Shown one piece after another: positions 45,235 to 56,500 of a stretch of DNA of 64,000 nucleotides. Position 1 is the stretch's first letter. Every line of letters starts with the position of its first letter. The stretch spans positions 3,412,501-3,476,500 of the forward strand of contig CM068589.1 of NCBI GenBank assembly GCA_035048485.1. The letters are read 5' to 3'. The position numbers and the translations under genes were made by a program. The notes beneath the pieces are model-generated. The model was not told where the DNA came from. It saw nothing but the letters and a program-made list of their open reading frames with translations, and searched no databases. This stretch comes from Pteria penguin. Its lineage: Eukaryota > Mollusca > Bivalvia > Pterioida > Pteriidae.

Positions 45235-46020
45235 CTCTCTTACTGACAAACGTGACGCTTTCAATTTCATTATAACCACGAACCATCGCCTGAGTAGCAA
45301 CATACATTCCTCTCCCGCATATGACATCTTGAATTTCAAAACGTATACGTTATATAAAGGCATGTTCTTAATACGACGATTTTGTCCTAAGAGTGAGGTT
45401 TCTGGTCACGAAATTACTCTCATCATACAAACTAAACATATTGAACGTTTGACTAGGCTTAATTTGATATTATATGCATACATACAGACATTTCTTTTCA
45501 TGTCTATTTCTGATATCGGAATTTAAGTTCAACAGCATTTCATACTGTGAATGAGATAATTTTAATAAATTGTGTTCTTGTCTTATTCATATGTGCTTAT
45601 ATATGTTTGCTTTCCGAACGCAAATAGTAGTTGCAGGAGTTTTGCAACGGGTGTGTTTTGCAACCAGGAGACGCTTACTCCTCGGGGCACCTACTCGCCT
45701 CAATTTAAGTAGGATTTGCATATGTCTGAATATGACATTAAGCATAATATTGACCCTTTGTTCCTTGGACTTCGAGATATGGTTAATCCTTCGGTAGTTC
45801 TTGTTTACTTTAAATGAAAACATATTTGCGAACGGACCGCTTAAGCATTAGCTCTAATCTAGTACTAATTTTGTTTCTTTTATTGTGTTTTTCTTTTTTT
45901 GTATTTTTGCTGTTTATTTGACTATAATCATGTTTTATGTACAAGTCCTTGTTGAATGGTGTCATCAGCGTGGTCAGATGTCTTCTGTCTTCTCTTTAAT
46001 ATATATAATAAAAATAATAA
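45235..46020 (+). mobile_element. Penelope-like family 1 remnant, copy J, with tail repeat
   Basis: Degenerate TDKRDAFNFIITT at 45242 and HSSPAYDI at 45308 match the YDKRDDFNF...SSPAYGV region. The 3' UTR follows with GGAGACGCTTACTCC and GGGGCACCTACTCGCC (45668), CTTCGGTAGTTCTTGTTTAC, then a tail repeat ending TGGTCAGATGTCTTCTGTC at about 46000. Confidence 0.65.
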
Positions 46021-47080
46021 TAAATATAAGTATATGTGGTTTACAAAGTGATCTAGATATAGATAGTTTTCTGTTATTGAAATATGTCCTTCTTTTTTCC
46101 TTATATGACATGTAGTGTCAAAATAAAATCATAAACACATTCAAACTAATACATAGTCTACTTTTAAAAAGGTTAGAATCACTAAGTGCATATTTATATT
46201 TAATATTTCTAGTTAAAATAGATGACAAGCAAACCAAGCATTATTAAGTCTCAAGAATAAATGTCGGGTGAAAATCACCTTTGGTTTTATATTATCCCAA
46301 ATGCTCTATTGGAATATGTCCGTGGAATTGCTTTGATGAACGAAATTTTTCCACTTGTTTCGCATTGTTTTCCTGGAAAGTGGTATTGGCCCCAGCTTTA
46401 ACGGTACAATAATTGGTGTTAAATTATGCGTTCAGAATGCCGTTCACAATGTAAAGCTGTGATCTTCTATAGGTGGAAATGTCAGTCCATACCATACCGG
46501 GATGGCCGGCATAATTCTACGCATTTCAGCATGAAATGCAGCAAATATCAAACATATATAAACATTAAGCAAACGAGCTACAATAATAAAACTATGACAT
46601 ATCTTTCGTTTGATGGCTCCACACACATTTTCCCCTAACTTGTAAAATCCAATCAAAATTGCCGGTTTGTTTATATGTAGTTCAAATCATTTACATGTTT
46701 GATTCTGATACCGAAATGCAACTACCCAAACGTGGGAATGGATCAGACTGTTTATAAACAAACCAGCTCATTCTACAGATTTCTTCTCTCTTTCTATTCG
46801 TTATATTTAGGGACTTCATGAATTACTCCTCTAATCTACCAATGGAATCACTTTAATTTACTCCCAAAGGACGGACTGGTCAGTCAAATACCGGGAAGTT
46901 GACAATTGTTTATGTCCTTTGCGCATACGAAATACATACTGAAAACAGAGACCAATGAGATACTTTTTTATTATTAAAGTAGGCATAATTGACGTTATCT
47001 CTGTTAATTCTTATGAAACTTCAGAGTGGCGAACTGGATTTCATCCATTTTAAACATGTCCTTTTTCATAAATGCTCTTT
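46021..47080. other. Spacer upstream of R2; no feature recognised
   Basis: Expected to hold the R2 promoter or first exon, but no signal-peptide exon could be defended. Confidence 0.35.
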
Positions 47081-47084
47081 CAAC

Positions 47085-47217
47085 TATTTAGCAGTGATTC
47101 AACACTTGTGGTACACACGGACGTACTTAATCTAACTGTAATAGTCTCTTGATTGCACAGTTAAGGTAAAAATAAATCAAAACCAGAAATAATACAACAA
47201 AAGCAATTGTATTGCAG
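47085..47217 (+). promoter_or_regulatory. Sequence conserved upstream of exon A in R1 and R2
   Basis: Resembles 13925-14100: TCAACTATT, CAYTTGTGGTACAYACGGAC, TAATAGTCTCTT, AAAACCAGAAA. Either promoter/5' UTR or an intron end kept since duplication. No TATA box was identified. Confidence 0.4.
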
Positions 47218-47503
47218 CTCTGTTTCCGTGTTGTTATACATAATAAAAAGCAAGGGAAATTCTACAACGAAACAGAACTGTTGTGTTTTGAGATGCATCA
47301 TTTTACATATGCTTGTGGGATTTATTACATTTGGGTTTTCATAAGAGATTGTCATGTCTTTTCCTGTCCGACAGATGAATCGTCATGGATTGAAAGAAGT
47401 TTGGAACATAAATGTACGTTCCCGTTGACGTATCATTGCGGAATGACAATCCGTGGTACAGTGGAGGAATTTTGTTTTCCAATATGGGGAGTAAAAGCAA
47501 ACA
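47218..47503 (+). CDS. R2 exon A (cysteine-rich ectodomain)
   Basis: Encodes FYNETELLCFEMHHFTYACG, FSCPTDESSWIERS, KCTFPLTYHCGM, EEFCFPIWGVK. The donor is A|GTAAGA in phase 1. The acceptor chosen is TATTGCAG; another AAGCAAG at 47254 would give phase 1. SCPTDESSWIERS is identical to R1. Confidence 0.75.
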
Positions 47504-50500
47504 GTAAGATATTGTTTCACTTATAATTTGGTTAGTATTGTGTCACCTTTGCAAGTTTTTATTTATTTTGCTTTTAAGTACTAGGGGTATATTTTTTGTT
47601 TCTGTTTTATTTTTCTTTATTACGGTTACAGACATGTGACACAATAACGAATTTCTATTTATAGTATTTTGGCTTTATACTAAATAATTTTCAACTATCT
47701 AAAACAGTATATAAAATCACGTCGTACGTCAACTTTACTTAAGTATTAGAGTTACTTTGATGAAAAGGTTTTCATTAAATATTTTTAAACATTTACATAC
47801 TGAACATTCGAGTACGAGTAGCATTAACAAATATACGCAGGCTTCATATATAATGAAGTTCATTTTATTTATCAATACTTTCTTACCTAAAAGGATTAAG
47901 TAACTTCACATCAAACCATGGCATAATTTTCTCTTCTTTTTTATATATTTTCATGTAAGATGTAAATGTGATATATAGAAAATCAATATACATTTGGGTG
48001 CAGTCCTTATAAACATTCGCTTTATAGTAGTTTGCTGTTTTCGTACGTTCAAGTGTGCTGAACACACACATTTTCATCAATAGCGATTTTCATGTTTAGA
48101 TGCTTAACTTCTGCTACCGCTTTCTTACAATTCAAAACTACTATGTACACGAGTATTTTGATCTAGAGGAACTTTTTTTCTATGTCGACGCCTCAATGTA
48201 TTTCATGAGGTTCACTTTGTCATGAATCAAGTGGACATTGCATACACACTTGACCGATGGCATGTACTTGATTTTTATCACGGACCAGCTTTAATAACCT
48301 GTTTCTAACTTCCTTATTATTTGCAATAGGGCTACAAAAACAGCATGTTACTTAAATCAGGTATCTAATACGGTATGAAAATATTCCATGAAGTCTATAT
48401 AGCAAGTACTTCATATATAGTATGAAAATACAGGGATGATGGTGGGAAAGAACCTAATCTATCGAAAATTTAAATATTATATACCTGATGTCAGCTGGAC
48501 CCCGTTTCATCAAAGGGTCTAAGCCTGGTCGTAAGGCCTGGGCGTAACTTTTTGGAATAAGTCAAATTTTTGGACTAACTTGCATTTCATTAAATGGTGT
48601 AAGTTAGTCATAGGCCTAAATTTTAGACTAAAATTTACACCTGCTATGAAGCAACCTTTACCTTTAGACTAAGACTAAATATGGCTGCCATAATCGTACG
48701 TTAATTGCAAAGAAGGCAAATAAGACGCAAACATGTCCCTCGGAATCGTAACGACTGTGTCCTACCTGAATTCAAGTTTGCCAAAGGCTTTTTCGAATAA
48801 TTTCGATTACTTTTGTAGAAGTAAAAACACATATGCACAGCGATTTTGAACCGTTCTATATTATAACATCTGTAAACTTGTGTATAATATGCAATATACG
48901 TCATGCACACGTCATGAATCGGTCAGAAGTATAAAGCTCAAAACTTCACAGAGATATGACGTCATAATTTATTTCTCCATCGTAAGTAGTCATAAGAAAT
49001 CTAATAATCTAATGAAATATGGCGAGTGGAAAGGAGTTTTAAGGTAGATCTACCTTGATTGTCATTAATTTTGATGAAATCATATTTTTACGATTTTCTT
49101 CATCAAATAACAAAATTAATTTATTAAAACATTTGGCAGTATCTATCAGTAACATTGTAAAAAAATCCCCTTTATTTATTGAAAATACTACGGCATATAT
49201 TCTTAAAATGAGGAGAATAAAATATATCAGATATACATTTATGTGTTGTATACGAAATGAAGAATTAAACCATTTTCTCTTATTCATTTGCCATAACCCT
49301 AGGGCCTTATTATTTCCAATGAGAAGCAATGTGTCAAAAATAGAAAAAAAAATGTAAACTTAAAACGTGTGATAAATAAAGTACAAAGTTTTATAACAGT
49401 TGTTTTAAAATATTTACAAAATTGATCATGAAAGTTTCGGAACATAATTCTGATGACCACAACTATTTGGCGCTCGACACTGGGCTTAATCTTTGGAAAT
49501 ACATGGATTTCAAATTTATAAGTGGAAAAATCAGTTCAACTATGTCCTTATGGTAAAATATAGTAAAAATGAAATTTTACGACAAATTTGCCGTATAAAT
49601 GAAAAAAAAAAAATAAATAAATAAACATCTAGCCGGCGTGGTACAGTGGTAAGCGAGTTGACTATAGTTCAGTAGCTCTTCGATTCGATCCCTCCGATGT
49701 CTTGTCCTTCAGATAGGACAGTAAAACCAAGACCTCGTGTCGCGATAGGCGTGTTACGTTGGAAATCCCTCACTGCTTCGGATGGGTCATTTGCAAACTG
49801 AAGGTCGAAATTGATGTCTTTTATCAAACAGATGCCGTTACAACATTAGACAGTGACCCTGATGTCAGTTTTTATGGTCGATTTTTAACTTTAAAAATTG
49901 TCTCGGTCCGTTATTTAATGACCCCACCCACGCGTCAAAAAGTGACCTTAGCGTGAAAATGTGACTGTCGTTTAAAACTGACATGAAGTGGTGGGTCATA
50001 TTTTAACGTTAAAAAATTACCCTTGTGTACATGTATAATGCTCTCTTGACCTTGTACTATGTTTTCTTTTCTTAATACTGAAAGAAAAAAGAGGAGTTAC
50101 TTCTAAACTCGCCATCGTGCTTTTTTCGTATGCTTAATTTTCAGCGCGTCTGAAAAATGATACGTAACGCGCCTAGGTAACGATGACGTAAAAAGTGCTA
50201 AATATAATCGACAATACAAAGACTAAATTATAGCGATTTACGTTCGGACGTGCGCCCTTTCATGAAACGAACTTAGTCCGGGCCTAAATTTGGTCGTAAA
50301 CCTTGTACTAAGCTTAGTTACGCCCTTTGATGAAACGGCGTTCAGTGTATTAATCTAAGTTGGCCATACTATTATAAACATCTCCTCCAAACAGCAATGC
50401 CCTCAACCACTGAGAAACCGTATTTACATTATACCATATTGTTTATAAATGTTTGTGCAGAATTAAATAAGGTCCAGTGTAAAAATTATACGTTTGATAT

Positions 50501-53500
50501 TTTCATACACTCAATGTAACAAGTATACATAATCATGGATGGAACTCAAAAGTGTCAAAAATACCTTATTTATTTATTTTTCTGCACGTTCGTTCCAGAT
50601 TGCCCTATTTTTGATATTAAAGGAATATCATATATAGCATGGGATTGCCAAAATATTATTTCCCGGAATGAGAAAGCTTGCACAAACCTTTTTCCAAATA
50701 AGTCGTACTCAACGGATAAACTTTACAAATGTAAGTTATTTAATGTATCAAAATATGAAATGGCAGTCATGCACAGAAAAATTTAGAAATATGGCTACAG
50801 AAAGGAACCGATAGCATTCTATTCTACTAGATTTGTACTTACTTCTACAATTTATTACGTTAAATTAGAACGTGATGTTATTTCTCCCTTTCCGTTGTCA
50901 TTTTTCCCGAACAGTATAAAATACAAAAAAAAAAAAAATGATAATAAAATAAAATAAAATAAAATATTAAAATGATAAATAAAGAAAAATATTCCAATCT
51001 GATGAATACAACATTACTGATTGTAGATCCAATTTGTTTTCACGGACGGAAGATTCCAGAGACTCCTGAACAAAGTACGTTCCTGTAAGTGTCACCTTAA
51101 TAATTCTGTACGATGTGGTGCTGCGTAATTTTGAATGCTACAATTTCCAAAGCATGATTATTAGATGGCCAGTAGTAGGTAATTTGTTATAGGGACAGTC
51201 AATTAAAATAAAAATACATAATGTACTAGTGAAGAACTGCAACATCCTAAGAATTATAATGATTATACCAAATAATGAAATCTTTTAGGAAATCTACAGC
51301 ATGCAATTTAATGTTTCCTATTGTAAGATATGTTAACAGTGATCTAATAGAGTAAAGCTTGATTTCAAATTCCATGATTTAAAATTTAATAACGAAGGAA
51401 CTAAATATTGGAGTGTGCTATAAAACATCCCACTCGTTTGTTAACTAGAAGTCACCAAAGAAAAACAAGAAAATGTAGAATTAACTTACTAATTTATTTA
51501 TGAAATAAACATTTTTATTATTTCAGAGGCGATGTCACAGACCTATCCGACACTACTGTAGGCACTGATAATGTGGTCAACTACTCATTATTGTCAGTTC
51601 TGCCATATTCCAATACCCAACGAACGGTGGAAGAGAGTGGTAACATTTGCAATATATACATTTAAGAGTTTTCATTCATTGTTTTAGGCCTATTTGACGT
51701 TATCTGTTTATGCAGCGCTGAAATATTTTAATCTCTTCATTTTGTGTACAAATTTTGAGAATCTTAGGTGGATGTGTCCAGCCAAATGTGAGATGAATAC
51801 TACTAACAGGCACCTGGTCTTACCTCTAGTGTCAAGGGGTCCGAGATAATTTCGTTTCTGCTAGAGTTGCTGTAACATTGCAGTAGTTATTTTACTGTAT
51901 GTTTTATTTCATAAATGTTACAATAATGATAATCAAAACATCTAGGGACATTCATATCTCTAATTCTACGGCAACGTAGAATATTTCATATTCACCGAAT
52001 AAACAACAATTAAACATTTCAATACTCTGGCTGATAGTATTTGTTTCGTAACATAAAGTTTTTCTGCATAACCATCTTTTATAAGATCATTGTTTTACAG
52101 AGAGAAATGAAAAAGTCGTGCTTATAGTAGTAATTGTGATATCTACTGTCGGTAAGAAATATATGTTTACTTTTTATGAGCTAAATAATTCCCGTTAACT
52201 AGTAGATCAATTATTTCACTCAACCAAATGGTAATTTGAATTGGATGTCTGAACACATTTAAATAAGATATAATCAATAGATGTATTCACTACAATATAT
52301 CAAGTCAGTTGCTGACAAAACAACTTAATCAAATGTGCCCTTGAGAAAAGTTAAAATACTTACTCTTAATTTGATTTCTCTTTTCCGAAATCTTTTTATC
52401 GGAATCCGTCATAAAGCACGAAGCATTACAGTGATAAGTCTTTGTTTCATCTTTTATTTTTAGTGATTACATCACCTTGACAATACGAAAAAGTATATTA
52501 CGCATGTCATTTCTTCATCATGAAAATCTATGCAAAAATGAATACATGATACAGCTACAAAATGCACAATGCTTGAAAGAAAGAAGTTGTGTGTATCTAT
52601 CGCCCAGAAATAAAAGATTATGTGACTTAACCTTACGATAGAGTAGAGCGCGGTCGGACACCTAACGGAGATTTAGCCTTGTCCTTGAACTGTTATTAGA
52701 AGCGTGACGAAACCACGGATTGATATAGTGTGTTGGTAAGTCATGCGATAACAACACGGGTTAGAGATGTGTGGACAGTATCCTATCCTATCTGACATCA
52801 TGTCGGTCTTATAGAGACAACACTCATAGCGGAGAAAAAAACTAAGTGGTTACGAGATTTAAACATTACAAACAGGAAAAATGGATCAGTACCAATGAAA
52901 TATCACGTGATTCGAGGCCTTTGATGTCACTTTCCTTCTTTTTATCACATGATTTCAAAATGTGGGCTCACCAAAGGATGCCGACTTCAACTATAACCAC
53001 CCGTCATATGATATTTCTTACGAATTGTATGTGTTGTAAATGTTGGTGTTTGGTCTTATAGCATGCCAAACAATATTTCAGTTACAATGTGACAGCACGA
53101 AATGCAGTCTTTACCATTATGGTAGCTCGTGAAATCGTAAATTTCCCTTCTTGAATAAATATAATGCCAGTGATAAATAAATCATCTTTTTAATAGTTGA
53201 ACTCTTTAATCAAATAGAATCAAACAAACAACAAAACAATCGACAATAGATGTATTATCTATAGAAAAAGTAATTACGTTTAACCGTAATCCCATTCGAA
53301 GTCAAAATCTTCTGTCACTCTCGGACATGTGAACAAGTGAATGGATGTCACACAAAATCTGTGCATCCAACGAGGACATCTCTTGCAGCCATTCAAAGCT
53401 CTGGGATAGTTGTAATATGACTGCTCACACCGGAAAACAAACATTCCTGTCAATGTCCGGTAGTACATCATCATCATTGGCGGCCATAGGATTATTTTCT

Positions 53501-56500
53501 TCATCATTCGCGGAACATTCGGAAAGTGACTGTCGACTATGTTACCCCCTCTTGTGGTTTTTTTTTTTGTTGTTGTTGTTGTCTTGCTTGCTTCTTTTCT
53601 TGTTTCCTGAGCTCATTTTCTCTCTTTTTCCGATCTCGTTCTTCTCTTACTTCCACTTTTCCATTACTATTCCTTCCTTTTTTCCGCTCTTAACTTTTTA
53701 CGGTATAATTCTTGCTGCCTCTTTTTTTCTTTTTCTTTCCGTTAAATCTACCTGAATTTGTCACCAGTAATGGCCTTGGGGAGGGTTTCTCTTTTTGTTA
53801 AGGGGTTTTTTTTTGTATGAACGGAAGGCAAATTTAGCACCTCATTGACTGCAGGTGAAACGTCAATGACGATGGTATAGTAGGTGTTGATCGTGTTGAA
53901 ACTGAAGTTTAGGGAATGAAAGTTGCCGTTGGAGGCGCTTCTGAGGCAGAAGCGGCATCAGAGGGTAGAGCTGGTAGTGTATTAAGGTCAACAAGTCGTA
54001 ATACAGCTGTCTGTGTGGATGGGGGCGTGTGTTTTTCTCTATCATTGATACATCTCTGGATGTGAGAAACTTCGTTGACGTTGAAAATAGTTTACTCGGT
54101 TCCATTTTAACGGTGCACGTAATACTCGTAACATCTAAAATAAAAAGTCCCCCATCGCGAAATCCCTTGACTGCATTTTCCACGTTCGCAGACTTTTCCC
54201 ATGCATTTCAAAAATCCCTACCAAATGTGGCTTCGTTGGTTGGTTGGTGTTTTACGTCGCTTTCAACGATTTTTCAGTTATATCGCGACATAGAAGCAGG
54301 ACTTATCCAACCTCTTAAACATAGTGGCGCAACCCGGGAATCGAACCCGGATCGTCGACGCCGAAAGCCAAGTGCTTAACCACTACAGCAAGACTGCCCA
54401 TTATAGGCTTCGTCACTATCTCTCCAATATTATCCAGTTGGAACTGCCGAATTCCAGTTTCAACGTGAGGTCACATGGCTGCACGAGATGCGATGTGTGC
54501 TCCAATAAACAATACAACACCGCTCCGTTTTCCTTACATAGGGTGCTCAGGGACTAAAATTAACTGTTATGACATGGTAGCCACCCGGGCCCATAAATTT
54601 GAAAAGGAGTGCTTGGTAGCCCGTAAATAAATGCAGACTTTCGCAACTTTTTTCGAATTTTATTTAATTACTCTGATATAAATTTAATTATAATTACTTC
54701 AAATATTAACAACTATATATTTCACTTTCAATTTTAAAAATGCACTCAATCACATCACTTTCATCTTCTGGAAAATCTTAATCTTTATCCTCTAGCTCTT
54801 TTCTCAGCCTCCCCTTCATGTTTCCTTGTCCCTATCTCTCTCTCTATATATTACTTTTCTCTGCCTGCTCTTTTCCTATATCTTGCACATCCGGCTCAGA
54901 TATCTCCTGGACAACTTCCCATTCCTTCTGTCTCTAATTATTGTCATTCTGTCTCTCATGAACCAGGGTCTAAAATTAGCGGTCGCCCGAGACGATTACT
55001 TGAAAAGTCCGACAAAACAAACCTTGATTTATTGCTATTAAAAACGTACTAACGTAAATATTTAAATATTACCACAATAAATGAATGCTAAAATATTTTG
55101 TACTTAATAGAGAAATCAATAGTTTTTTTTCCGAGTCTGCATCCGCGTCCGAGTACTAGTTTTAGTGTTGACCCTCCGCAACTTCAAACAATCAACAGAC
55201 GGAGATGAGGTAAACACCCAAAGAACATTGATATCAACAAAAGAAGCGCTCAAAATATGATTGTACTATCAGTTAAACGGCAATAAATGTTTACTATCAC
55301 TCAAGAATGGTAGTCACCACTCGGGCGATCAAATAGGGGGATTTCAGGGGCCCGGAAGCAAAAGTGGTCGTCTCGGGCGACCGCTAATTTTAGTCCCTGG
55401 CGTGCTAACATCAAGTGACAAATATGTTGAATGTCTGCCTATAAAAAGTACGATTGGTGGTCTTCACCTCCCCCCCCCTTTCTTCTATCCCATGTAAAAA
55501 TTATCACGAAGCCAAGCATCCGACCAGACTCCGGTCTCCCAAATGCAGCACCCATAAAACCTGTAGGGGATCATAGCTGAATCTAACCCGGAAATACAAT
55601 CATCGTCTGATGTAGTGCCCTTTTAGCACACATAACGCACAAAACTGTTATCTGAATTTAGGCACTTGCCGAAAAACTATGTACATTTTTCTGACCGTGC
55701 CTTTTTGGGGACACAGGGGAAACCCATTCTTGTCTGCATTGTACCATCGGGAGGTCTTTCAAAACTGAATCATGCTTTATCTCGTCGTCTATGTATAATT
55801 TAAACTCATCAAACCTTTTTAGCAGTTGCTGTGGTGTTAAAATAGCCCTCTCTTTGGATAACTGCATCGATTTTCGATATGACAATTCAGGTTGTCTCTT
55901 AAGATACGCATAATACCAATCTCTTCCCTATTGTTTTTAAATGGTGTAACCCGCCTATTCTTGTTCAGTATTGTTTTCACTGTATGCAACATTTCCACCT
56001 TAGTCCGACCGTAGCCTATGCGAATCATTGCTATCACCCATTCTACAAGTCCACTTTCCTCCGTTTTAATCAAAACAGTTCTAGGTACGGGATTCATAGG
56101 AGTCTTTTCTTTTACTTTGTCATATAAGATAGATTTGCCTTCACCATGGCAACAACCGTCTCCATTGCAGGAAAATTGTAATTTCCTTTCTGTATTACTT
56201 TAATTTTCAATTGTTGACTCATGATTCCTAAATCAAAAAGAAAGAAAAAATAAATAAACAGCTTTGTTTAAAAATTTTATCTTCGATTTATGGATATAAA
56301 ATAAATGTTTAGCTCATATTTGATTTACACCTGGATTTAGAGCTATTTATTTTTATTTAAATTTAGTTCTCAAATATAATCATTTTTATTCCATATTTTA
56401 ACTATCCTGTTGTTTTCTTTAATTTTCATTTTTTTTTTTTTTGTTTTTTTTTTATCTTTTGCTGTTAACTTTTCACTTTATTCTTCTCTATCTCTCTTTC

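Larger units (their letters stand above)
53283..56222 (-). pseudogene. pogo-like (Tc1/mariner superfamily) transposase relic, broken by insertions
   Basis: Pieces on the - strand in correct order: psq-type HTH end KSILYDKVKEKTPMNP (about 56140); CENP-B-type HTH KTEESGLVEWVIAMIRIGYG then RTKVEMLHTVKTILNK (56060-55960) and LLKRFDEFKLYIDD; first DDE aspartate region YNADKNGFPLCPQKGT (about 55735; family consensus ADETG); ITVLCVMCAKRALHQTM (about 55620). After a hAT-like MITE come LYCLLEHTSHLVQPCDLT (second Asp region, about 54500); after a SINE ENAVKGFRDGGLFILDV and MEPSKLFSTST (54183-54060). At 53390-53340 a CKRCPRWMHRFC zinc-finger-like end. Multiple frameshifts make it dead. Antisense in an R2 intron. 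Confidence 0.8.

Noticed and set aside
47998..48020. Fifth member of the GGTGCAGTCC MITE family
   Set aside because: TTGGGTGCAGTCC is present but the following bases diverge and no inverse end is visible within 1 kb.
52440..52500. Extra R2 exon after TTTTTAG
   Set aside because: No counterpart in R1, no phase-compatible donor and a stop soon after.
53345..53755. 136-residue Leu/Phe-rich membrane protein on the + strand
   Set aside because: It is a translation of a pyrimidine-rich tract; the opposite strand carries the pogo relic's C-terminal motif.
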